Source: JARRNJ01 sp037385045 (GTDB lineage: Bacteria > Pseudomonadota > Gammaproteobacteria > JASBUN01). Taken from it: a DNA stretch of 14,670 bases. The stretch lies in NCBI GenBank assembly GCA_037385045.1, contig JARRNJ010000065.1, positions 1 through 14,670 on the forward strand, in the 5' to 3' direction. Made by a program: the position numbers and the translations under genes. Below the pieces are notes generated by a model. The model had not been told where the DNA came from. It made no database searches and saw only the letters and a program-made list of their open reading frames with translations. This document shows positions 7,464 to 14,222 of this stretch, piece after piece (the first letter of the stretch is position 1; every line of letters begins with the position of its first letter).

Positions 7464-7472
7464 TGCGCCGGG

Positions 7473-9275
7473 TCACTGGGGATGACGGATGAGACAACGG
7501 TTCTTGCCTTCTTCCTTGGCCAGGTAGAGGGCGGCGTCGGCGCGCTCGAACACCGCGTCGGGCTGGTCCGACTCGCGGAACTCGGCAACCCCGCAGCACA
7601 CCGTAATCGCCACCGGCTGGTTGCGGTAATGGAAGCCGCAGCCCTCGATCGACGCGCGCAACTCGTCGGCAACTCGGTGGGCGGCGTTGGCATCGGCGCC
7701 GGGCATGAGGATCACGAATTCCTCGCCGCCGTAGCGGGCAAGAAAATCGGTGGCCCGCAGACGTTCGCGCAGCAGCCTCCCCACCGTGCCGAGGACCTTG
7801 TCGCCGGCCTTGTGTCCGTAGCCGTCGTTGACCTGCTTGAAGTCGTCGATGTCGATGATCACCAGCGACAGCGGCTCACCGAAACGCTTCCAGCGCTCGA
7901 ACTCCTGCTGCAGCCGCTCTTCGTAGGCCATACGGTTGTGGGTGCCGGTGAGCGGATCGAACAGGGCAAGCTTTCGCTCGCGGCCGGCCTGGTCGCGCAG
8001 CTGGGTGCTTTCCCGCTCCAACAGTTGCAGCCGCTCGGTGAGTTCGCTGATGCGGCGCTCGGCGGCCTCGTTGCGCTGCTCTTCGACCTTGCGGAACTGG
8101 TCCATGTGCTCGCTGATCGCTTCCAGGCGCTGATGGACCCCCTGTTTGAGCTCGCCCAGTTCCGATGCGCTTGCCACGCTGGAATGAATACCGCGTACCT
8201 GTTCCTGCACGGCGGCGTCCAGCTTGCGGCCGCTGTCGAGGGATTCGCTGCGATCATGGTCCATTTCGCGCAGATGCCCGTCCAATACTTCCAGCCGCGA
8301 AGTCAGCTGGTTGAGAAACTCCTCGATTTCGGCCTTCTCGCGCTGGATCTTGCGACGCATCGCGCCAATCAGGTCCGCAACGTCGCGCAGCAGGCCCGGC
8401 CAGTGTGCCGGGTCGGTGTCGTGCTCCAGGCGCTCGAACAGGCTTTCCGACTGACCGGCAACATCCGCAGGCAGATCCAGGCGCTCGAGCAGCTGCTGCA
8501 GCGCCTCGTTGCCCGTGACGCCCTGCGGCCTGTCCGATGCGCGCACGGTGCCTTCGAGTACCGCGGCCAGCTCGCCGGCGAGTTGGGACACCGCTTTGGC
8601 ATCGGCCGCCTGGGACAACCGCTGGTGCAGAGCCGACAGCCGCTTGTCACTGACCCCCGAATGGCGCAGGCGTTCGATGACGAGATCCAGGACCCGGGCC
8701 GCCATCGCGTGCGGCGCACCGCTGTCGTCGCGCCGGCGGCGCCCGAAAAATCCCGGTCGCCGCGGTGCGGGCTCCGCGGGAGCCGGATGGCCGGCGGGTT
8801 GCGCGGGCTCGCTTACCAGATCCACCAACTCACTGATCAGGGGCTGCAGCGCCACTCCCGGCTGCCAGGACTCGAGCCGCTTGCGCAAAGCCTTGGCGCG
8901 GCTCACCGACAGGCTGGGAAGTCGCACTTGAGCGAGAACGTCGAGCAGGACGCTGGCCGGCGTCGGTTCCTCGTCCGTGGTCCGCGGTCGTCCACGGCGC
9001 ACGATACGGTTGGCGAGCTCGCGTACCGATTCTTCAATGGAATCGAGCGAAGCGCCGTCGCGCAGTGCGCGGCGCAATTGGCTCAGGTGCTCCTCGACCC
9101 CCAGCGCCGCACCGTCGACCACCGAACAGATGCGTGCGGCGACTTCCCGCAGCACGGACTCGGCCTGGTCGGCCTCCTGCGTCCGGCGCTCCAGCGCGGC
9201 GACGCTGTCGAAGTATTTGCGTTGCCAGGAATCTTCGTCCTCCAACTGCAGATTATTGTTCTTGCTCTCCACCAT
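7473..9275 (-). CDS. dgcH: GGDEF diguanylate cyclase, DgcH-like
   Basis: This soluble protein of 600 residues makes cyclic-di-GMP from two GTP. The catalytic GGEEF lies at about 516-520 and the metal-binding D-I-D-D-F-K-Q-V-N-D near 475-484. R-A-T-D (about 507-510), five residues before GGEEF, is an intact inhibitory I-site. The domain starts near 440 with the D-P-L-T-G-T-H-N-R motif. A long coiled coil (about 305-435) precedes it. The first 300 residues are helical with a Pro/Arg-rich linker near 155-190 and match no domain I can name. No membrane segment is seen. The ATG at 9275 is preferred; a GTG at 9287 would add four residues, and neither has a strong ribosome binding site. It follows the EEP gene with a gap of about 136 bp. 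The gene order and the N-terminal S-W-x-R-K-Y segment suggest the Pseudomonas DgcH (PA5487) family; the name rests on this resemblance. Confidence 0.88.
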   Translation of the reverse strand: MVESKNNNLQLEDEDSWQRKYFDSVAALERRTQEADQAESVLREVAARICSVVDGAALGVEEHLSQLRRALRDGASLDSIEESVRELANRIVRRGRPRTTDEEPTPASVLLDVLAQVRLPSLSVSRAKALRKRLESWQPGVALQPLISELVDLVSEPAQPAGHPAPAEPAPRRPGFFGRRRRDDSGAPHAMAARVLDLVIERLRHSGVSDKRLSALHQRLSQAADAKAVSQLAGELAAVLEGTVRASDRPQGVTGNEALQQLLERLDLPADVAGQSESLFERLEHDTDPAHWPGLLRDVADLIGAMRRKIQREKAEIEEFLNQLTSRLEVLDGHLREMDHDRSESLDSGRKLDAAVQEQVRGIHSSVASASELGELKQGVHQRLEAISEHMDQFRKVEEQRNEAAERRISELTERLQLLERESTQLRDQAGRERKLALFDPLTGTHNRMAYEERLQQEFERWKRFGEPLSLVIIDIDDFKQVNDGYGHKAGDKVLGTVGRLLRERLRATDFLARYGGEEFVILMPGADANAAHRVADELRASIEGCGFHYRNQPVAITVCCGVAEFRESDQPDAVFERADAALYLAKEEGKNRCLIRHPQ

Positions 9276-9411
9276 GACACCATCCACGCGCGGCCGCCAG
9301 GCCCGCGCCAGCTTGGATCGTCGGCCGTCCGGTCCCGGACCTGCAGCTGCCGGCCCGAAACCACCCCCTCTCAGCCGCGATCGCGATTACAGCGATGCCG
9401 CTCCCGGCGCG

Positions 9412-10278
9412 CTATTGGCTTGCCCCCGCAAGCGAAACGTGCGTCGGCAGGATAACGTCCATGGTTATCGGCAAATGATCGGAAAACGTGTGGTTGAGCA
9501 CGCCGACCCGCTCCACCTGCAGCGACGGCGAGACCAAAATGTGATCGATGTTGCGTTCCGGGCGCCAACTGGGCCAGGTATATAGGTTGCGCGCCGGCTC
9601 GCAGAGGTTGCCGACGCGCAGCAGCGCCTGGATCTCCGGGCTGTCGGGGCGGCAGTTCATGTCGCCCATTATGATCACGTGCTTATATGCCCGCGCCACT
9701 TCGCTGACGTAGGCCAGCTGGCGCATGCGCGAACGCCGGCCCAGTGCCAGGTGCAGGATCACCACCACCAGGGAATCCTTGGGACCGCCGAAGCGCACGA
9801 ATAGCGCGCCGCGCCCGGGAATGGCGCCGGGCAGCTTGTGGTCGTCGATTTCCGTGGGCCGGAATTTGCTCAGGAAACCGTTACTGTGCTGGGCCAGCAT
9901 GCCCATGCGGCGGTTGGTCTGGTGGTACCAGAACGGGAAGCGCGCCTTCTCCGCGATGTATTCGGTCTGGTTGATGAACCCGCTGCGCAGGCTGCCGGCA
10001 TCGACCTCCTGCAGGCCGACCAGGTCGTAGTCGGTGGCCATCTGCGCGATGCGCGCCAGGTTCACCATGCGCTGGGCGTGGGGCAGGATCTGCTTCCAGC
10101 TCTGGGTCACGAACTGGTGGTACTTGCCGGTGGTGGTGCCGGTCTGGATGTTGTAGCTCAGCAATCGCAGGCGCTGGCCCGGATCGGCGCCGCTGTGCGC
10201 CGCGCGCCGGCCCGCGCCGGTCGCGGGCGCGGCCGCCGAGGAGTCATCAGGCTTGGCGGCGGAGTTCAGATCGGGCAT
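9412..10278 (-). CDS. Endonuclease/exonuclease/phosphatase family protein
   Basis: The 288-residue protein carries the full EEP (DNase I-like) active site: N43 in LSYNIQ, E91 in LQEVD, H176 in ILHLALG, D206 and N208 in MGDMN, D245-H246 in NIDHI, and D267-H268 in FSDHLP. This fold hydrolyses phosphodiester or phosphomonoester bonds in nucleic acids, lipids or sugar phosphates; the substrate here is unknown. Residues 1-35 are low-complexity Ala/Pro/Ser-rich and look unconserved. No signal peptide or membrane helix is visible, so it is probably cytoplasmic. Its ATG lies inside the acetolactate-synthase-like gene (13 bp overlap) without a strong ribosome binding site, which suggests translational coupling. 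It resembles the Pseudomonas PA5488 protein that stands between dsbA and dgcH, including the Q-H-S-N-G, S-W-R-P and S-D-H-L-P segments as I recall them. Confidence 0.88.
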   Translation of the reverse strand: MPDLNSAAKPDDSSAAAPATGAGRRAAHSGADPGQRLRLLSYNIQTGTTTGKYHQFVTQSWKQILPHAQRMVNLARIAQMATDYDLVGLQEVDAGSLRSGFINQTEYIAEKARFPFWYHQTNRRMGMLAQHSNGFLSKFRPTEIDDHKLPGAIPGRGALFVRFGGPKDSLVVVILHLALGRRSRMRQLAYVSEVARAYKHVIIMGDMNCRPDSPEIQALLRVGNLCEPARNLYTWPSWRPERNIDHILVSPSLQVERVGVLNHTFSDHLPITMDVILPTHVSLAGASQ

Positions 10279-11897
10279 ACCATGTCGCCCAGTTTCTGGG
10301 TCAGCTTCAGATTCTCACCGTAATCGACGGGACAATCAATAACGCTGACGGTATCGGCGGCCAGCGCCTCGGAGAGGATGGGCAGCAGTTCCTCCGTGGC
10401 CGCAACCCGGTAGCCCCGGGCGCCGAACGACTCGGCGAATTGCACGAAATCCGGGTTGCCGAACTTCACGTTGGACGCCCGCCCGAATTCGTTCATCTGT
10501 TTCCACTCGATCAGCCCGTAGCCACCGTCGTTCCAGATCAGCACCACGATCGGCGTGCGCATGCGCATCGCCGTTTCCAGCTCCTGGGCGTTCATCATGA
10601 AGCCGGCGTCGCCGGTGACCGCCACCACCCCGCGCTCGGGGTGCACCAGCTTGGCGGCAATGGCGCCGGGCACGGCGATGCCCATGCTGGCGAAACCGTT
10701 GGAAATGATGCAGGTGTTGGGGCGCTCGCAGCGGAACATGCGCGCCATCCACATTTTGTGCGCGCCCACGTCGCAGATGGTGACATCGTCCAGGTCCATG
10801 GCGCTGCGCAGGTCCCAAATCAGCTTCTGCGGCTTGACCGGGAAACTGAGGTCACGGGCATGCTCGTTCATTTCCTGCACCAGCGCATCGCGCAGCGGCC
10901 GCATCATATGGCCCTCGTGGGGCGTGGCCAGTTCGCCGATGCGCATGAGGCTGTGCTTGATGTCGCCCACCACCCCGCACTCGATCATGTAGGATTCGTC
11001 CACCTCGCCCGGCGCGGTGTCGATGTGCAGGATCTTGCGGTCGCGGGTCGGGTGCCACAGGTACGGATGGTATTCCACCAGATCGTAACCAATGCAGATG
11101 ATCAGGTCGGCCCGGTCGAAGCCGCAATTGACGTAGTCGTGCGCCTGAAGCCCGGCGCTGCCCAGCGCCATGGGGTGGCTGAACGGAATCGCGCCCTTGG
11201 CCATGAAGGTGGTGGCCACCGGTATGTTGAGCTTGGCGGCGAAATCGTCCAGATGTTTCCAGGCCCGGGCGCGGATGACGCCGTTGCCGGCGAGGATGAT
11301 GGGATCGCGCGCGCGGGAAATCAGGTCCGCCGCATACTCGACCCGCTCCGCCGGCGGCTCCGGCGCGTGGGGAAGGTTCACCGGCAGCGGGCGCAGGTCC
11401 ACCGGCATCTTGGCGATGTTTTCGGGAAACTCGATGAAGCAGGCGCCGGTCTTTTCCGACTGGGCCAGCTTGAACGCCTTGCGCACCACTTCCGGAATGA
11501 TGTTGGGCGTCAGCAGGCGCGAGGAATACTTGGTGATCATCCGGAACATTTCTTCCAGATCGAGCACCTGGTGGGATTCCTTGTGCAGGCGGTCGGTGCC
11601 CGCCTGGCCGGCCACCGCCACCAGCGGCGCGTGGTCCATGTTGGCGTCGGCGACCCCCGTGACCAGGTTGGTGGCGCCGGGGCCCAGGGTCGACAGGCAC
11701 ACCGCGGCGCGTCCGGTCAGGCGCCCGTAGACGTCGGCCATGAACGCCGCGGCCTGCTCGTGGCGGGTGGTGACGAAGCGCACCGGTGAGTCCAGCAGGG
11801 CATCCATGAGGTCCAGGTTCTCTTCACCCGGAATGCCGAAAACGTACTCGACGCCTTCGTTTTCAAGACACTGGATGAACAGTTCCGCAGCCGTCAT
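10266..11897 (-). CDS. Acetolactate synthase large-subunit-like TPP enzyme
   Basis: The 543-residue protein has the three-domain thiamine-diphosphate enzyme layout. Residues 1-170 form the pyrimidine-binding domain with F-G-I-P-G-E-E-N and the catalytic E47 in R-H-E-Q. About 190-320 is the central domain. About 370-530 is the pyrophosphate-binding domain with G-D-A-G-F-M-M-N (429-436) and N456 in W-N-D-G-G-Y. The L-S-T-L-G-P-G-A-T-N-L-V-T-G block (68-81) is typical of acetolactate synthases. It would condense two pyruvates to 2-acetolactate, for branched-chain amino acids or acetoin. No small regulatory subunit gene (ilvN/ilvH) follows, so it is more like the single-subunit AlsS-type or an uncharacterised relative; the substrate is inferred. 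The metal motif reads GDA rather than GDG. It follows dsbA with a 79 bp gap, has GAGGGC before the ATG, and overlaps the EEP gene by 13 bp. Confidence 0.85.
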   Translation of the reverse strand: MTAAELFIQCLENEGVEYVFGIPGEENLDLMDALLDSPVRFVTTRHEQAAAFMADVYGRLTGRAAVCLSTLGPGATNLVTGVADANMDHAPLVAVAGQAGTDRLHKESHQVLDLEEMFRMITKYSSRLLTPNIIPEVVRKAFKLAQSEKTGACFIEFPENIAKMPVDLRPLPVNLPHAPEPPAERVEYAADLISRARDPIILAGNGVIRARAWKHLDDFAAKLNIPVATTFMAKGAIPFSHPMALGSAGLQAHDYVNCGFDRADLIICIGYDLVEYHPYLWHPTRDRKILHIDTAPGEVDESYMIECGVVGDIKHSLMRIGELATPHEGHMMRPLRDALVQEMNEHARDLSFPVKPQKLIWDLRSAMDLDDVTICDVGAHKMWMARMFRCERPNTCIISNGFASMGIAVPGAIAAKLVHPERGVVAVTGDAGFMMNAQELETAMRMRTPIVVLIWNDGGYGLIEWKQMNEFGRASNVKFGNPDFVQFAESFGARGYRVAATEELLPILSEALAADTVSVIDCPVDYGENLKLTQKLGDMVCPI

Positions 11898-11976
11898 GGC
11901 TTGCCCTCAGCCGCGTACCGCTTCGCAACCTGGCGGCAGGGAGGGCCGGTGACGCCATGGCGGGTACGACGCCGCA

Positions 11977-12642
11977 TCACTGGCCGCTGGCGGCCTCCTG
12001 CTTTTTGGCCGCGGTCTCCTTGGCGATCAGGTAGTCGACCACCTGCAGCATACGCTGGTAGCTGCCGCCGGCCATGCTGGCATTGGTGCGGTACTTGCCG
12101 TCGACCACGATGGTCGGGACACTGTCGGCGCCGTAGCGGCGCACCAGCCCCTGGGCCTCGGCCAGTTTGGCCCGCACCGCGAATGAATTGAACACACCCA
12201 GGAACTCCTTGGGCTTGACCCCGAAGCGGGTGAAGAAATCGGCCAGCTTGTCGGGGGTGTTGAGCTGCATCCCCTGGCGGTGGATGGCGTTGAACATGGC
12301 CTCATGGCTCTTGTCCAGCACGCCAAGGACCTGGGCGGTGTAGTAGGCCTGGGCGTGCACCCTCCAGGCGGGATTCAGGGCGGCGGGAACGCGCCGGAAC
12401 ACCACGTTCTTAGGTTTTTGCTTGAGCCACTTGAGCAGGTCCGGCTCAAAATGAAAGCAGTGCGGGCAGCCGTACCAGAACAGCTCCACCACCTCCACCT
12501 TGCCGGGACCGACGGAAGTCGGCACCGCCGGCGTAATCCGCTGGTATTCGATCCCTTCCTGGAAACCCATGCCCGCCGCGGATGCGCCAAGCATCGGCAG
12601 CACCAGACCTATCGCCAACAACCAGGGGAATACACGTTTCAT
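11977..12642 (-). CDS. dsbA: Periplasmic thiol:disulfide oxidoreductase DsbA
   Basis: The 221-residue protein begins with a signal peptide (Lys-Arg, then a hydrophobic run to about residue 19, cleavage near A-S-A-A, 20-23). It then has the thioredoxin-fold active site C59-P60-H61-C62 in F-W-Y-G-C-P-H-C. The cis-proline is P176 in S-V-P-T-I-V-V-D-G-K-Y. The CPHC dipeptide and the helical insert between these points are those of DsbA. It introduces disulfide bonds into exported proteins in the periplasm and is re-oxidised by DsbB, which is not in the window. The ATG at 12642 is chosen over an upstream in-frame start at 12771 because GGAGAG precedes it and the signal peptide starts there. It lies downstream of cytochrome c4 but is separated from it by a strong terminator, so it should have its own promoter. 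Confidence 0.95.
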   Translation of the reverse strand: MKRVFPWLLAIGLVLPMLGASAAGMGFQEGIEYQRITPAVPTSVGPGKVEVVELFWYGCPHCFHFEPDLLKWLKQKPKNVVFRRVPAALNPAWRVHAQAYYTAQVLGVLDKSHEAMFNAIHRQGMQLNTPDKLADFFTRFGVKPKEFLGVFNSFAVRAKLAEAQGLVRRYGADSVPTIVVDGKYRTNASMAGGSYQRMLQVVDYLIAKETAAKKQEAASGQ

Positions 12643-12891
12643 GAACCACTCTCCAGACACCGAATGCGCAGGCGGACCGGCCGCGCTGCCCGCGCTACGC
12701 TCTCTGAGCGGTCGCGGCGGGTCAGGCGCAGGCGGTGAAACCGCAGCAGATGCCCCGTGCCCGGCGCTCACTGCAGCGCAATCGGATCGTCAATGACCTT
12801 GAAATTAATAGCAATATCGGTGCAGCACCGGCCATCATGGTACCAGTACCCGGCCGGAAAACCCAGCGTCGGCGCCAATGGCAACGGTCGC

Positions 12892-12918
12892 AGTGTATCG
12901 CAGCCGGGGCGTCGCCAA
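12892..12918 (-). promoter_or_regulatory. Possible dsbA promoter
   Basis: On the minus strand TTGGCG (12913-12918) and TACACT (12892-12897) are separated by 15 bases. The -10 matches TATAAT at four of six positions and the -35 matches TTGACA at four of six. The short spacer and the distance to the gene (about 240 bases) make this a weak candidate. Confidence 0.25.
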
Positions 12919-12960
12919 GGTTACCGTCCTCGCAGATAGATCCGGCGGCGGGGCCGGATA

Positions 12961-12995
12961 CAAAAGCACCGGGCCGCCTTCAGGCGGCCCGGTGC
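12961..12995 (-). terminator. Intrinsic terminator of the cytochrome c4 gene
   Basis: The arms GCACCGGGCCGCC (12966-12978) and GGCGGCCCGGTGC (12983-12995) form a perfect 13 bp stem around a TTCA loop. On the minus strand the stem is followed by TTTTG, a short T-tract. It lies 40 bases past the cytochrome c4 stop codon and should separate that transcript from dsbA. Confidence 0.85.
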
Positions 12996-13034
12996 GAAAT
13001 GAACCGGAAGCTGATAAGGCGGTGAAACCGGGAC

Positions 13035-13646
13035 TCAGTGCAGACCCTGGATGTAAGAGGCGACCGCTTCGATCTCCTTGTCCGACATCTTCGCGGCGAC
13101 GTTCTCCATCATCTTGCCGGGATCGTTGGTGCGCTGGCCGTCGCGGAACGCCTTGAGCTGGGTCACCAGATACTGCGAGTGCTGGAAGCCCAGGCGGGGA
13201 AACTTGGCGGCCGGGTTGCCCGCGCCCGTGGGGCCGTGGCAGCCGCTGCAGGCGGCCACGCCGGTGGCCGGGTTGCCGCCCATGAAAATTTTCTTGCCCT
13301 CGGCGACCAGCTTCGGATCGGCCTCGCCGCTGGAGGTCTTCTGCTCAGAGAAATAGGCGGCGAGATCCTGCATGTCCTGGTCGCTCAGGGGCGCGGCCAT
13401 GCCGTTCATGGTGGCGTTCTTGCGGGCACCGGATTTGAAATCGTGCAGCTGCTTGAGCAGATAGCCATAGCCCTGGCCGGCCAGCTTGGGAAAGTTCGGC
13501 GCCACGCTGTTGCCGTCGGCGCCGTGACAGGCGGCACAGGTGGCCGACTTCGCCTTACCGGCCGCGGCATCGCCCTTGGCTTGTGCAACGGAACCATACG
13601 CGCCGAATGCAGCCACGGCTGCGGCAATCACCAGAATCTTCTTCAT
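13035..13646 (-). CDS. Diheme cytochrome c4
   Basis: The 203-residue protein has a signal peptide (MKK, hydrophobic to about residue 20, cleavage near A-Q-A-K, 21-24). Two similar c-type heme domains follow: C-A-A-C-H (37-41) and C-S-G-C-H (133-137). Methionines near 80-83 and 179-180 are candidate sixth ligands, and each domain contains the F-P-x-L-x-x-Q...Y-L-x-x-Q-L pattern. Two CXXCH sites at this length and spacing are typical of cytochrome c4, a periplasmic electron carrier that delivers electrons to terminal oxidases. AGGAGT stands about 11 bases before the ATG. The pairing with dsbA downstream recalls the Pseudomonas arrangement. It appears to be monocistronic, ending at the terminator at 12961-12995. 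No clear promoter is visible upstream. Confidence 0.95.
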   Translation of the reverse strand: MKKILVIAAAVAAFGAYGSVAQAKGDAAAGKAKSATCAACHGADGNSVAPNFPKLAGQGYGYLLKQLHDFKSGARKNATMNGMAAPLSDQDMQDLAAYFSEQKTSSGEADPKLVAEGKKIFMGGNPATGVAACSGCHGPTGAGNPAAKFPRLGFQHSQYLVTQLKAFRDGQRTNDPGKMMENVAAKMSDKEIEAVASYIQGLH

Positions 13647-14222
13647 TTTGAGATGTACTCCTGTGTCCTAGGGGACGGCAGGCATTGGGGGACCAGAGGC
13701 ACCGGCACCACCCACCGGGTAACCACTTGGATAAGAAATGCCTGGCGCCCTTGCTCCGGATCATTTCCCTTGTTAGCGTGTGGATACAGGCGGCCGCTGC
13801 ACGCCGGTCGGGAAACCCGGCGGCGACGTCGGCCGGGCGCCCGATAAAACAGTGAGTTACCCAGGAGAGAGTGATGGACCATTCCTTCCTCCGCCGCCCG
13901 TTGGCGCCGGAACCGTATATATGGATGCGCAACCCTGGCCGCCCGCGCTGCACGAAACCACCGGCCCCTGGCGCCAAGCCCTCCCAACCGCGCAACCCAC
14001 CGTCCACGCTCGCCCGCCTGGGAAACGGTGAGAGATTTATTGTTCGGGCGCTTTTTCACCATCAGGTGGGTGCGGCCGATTCGCACAAGTCGCGCGCGCC
14101 TTCGCATTGCTGCCAACCGGTGGGCGATGACCGGTTTCGGGAACAAATGGGGCTGCGCTACGGCACAAAGCTGGGGCGGACGGCCCGCGGGCGCCCGAAG
14201 AAGGAGAAGACGGAGGTCGTTA
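13647..14222. other. Gene-poor region between cytochrome c4 and lipoprotein
   Basis: About 575 bp lack a convincing gene. A plus-strand frame from the ATG at 13874 to the stop at 14228-14230 (118 residues) has AGGAGAG upstream and overlaps the lipoprotein start by 8 bp. Its product is an Arg/Pro/Lys-rich sequence without a recognisable fold, so it is not called. The minus-strand frame through the same DNA is equally unlike a protein. The stretch must hold the promoter of cytochrome c4 and probably that of the lipoprotein gene, but no clear -35/-10 pair is visible. The engB GTPase gene that adjoins cytochrome c4 in Pseudomonas is absent. Confidence 0.45.

Larger units (their letters stand above)
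12643..13034. other. Intergenic region between cytochrome c4 and dsbA
   Basis: There is no convincing gene. The region holds the cytochrome c4 terminator, a possible dsbA promoter and a small A/T-rich island near 12800-12816. Two short palindromes follow the island: CGGTGC-A-GCACCG (12818-12830) and GGTAC-CA-GTACC (12839-12850). If the promoter candidate is right, dsbA has a leader of about 240 bases containing both palindromes. A forward reading frame (12735-13025) lacks a ribosome binding site and protein-like composition. Confidence 0.5.

Noticed and set aside
9380..9389. CGCGATCGCG palindrome (contains the HIP1 octamer GCGATCGC) between the EEP gene and dgcH
   Set aside because: HIP1 is meaningful as a highly iterated element in cyanobacteria. 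A single copy in GC-rich DNA carries no weight.
7482..9455. Plus-strand frame of 657 residues opposite dgcH
   Set aside because: The reverse strand encodes an intact GGDEF domain with GGEEF and I-site; the forward frame shows no domain.
10440..11789. Plus-strand frame of 449 residues opposite the acetolactate-synthase-like gene
   Set aside because: It is His/Gln/Arg/Val-rich shadow sequence, while the reverse strand has a complete TPP-enzyme motif set.
12868..12876. Third intergenic copy of GTCGGCGCC, upstream of dsbA
   Set aside because: TCGGCGCC-type strings also occur inside several genes here, so this looks like base composition rather than a shared operator.
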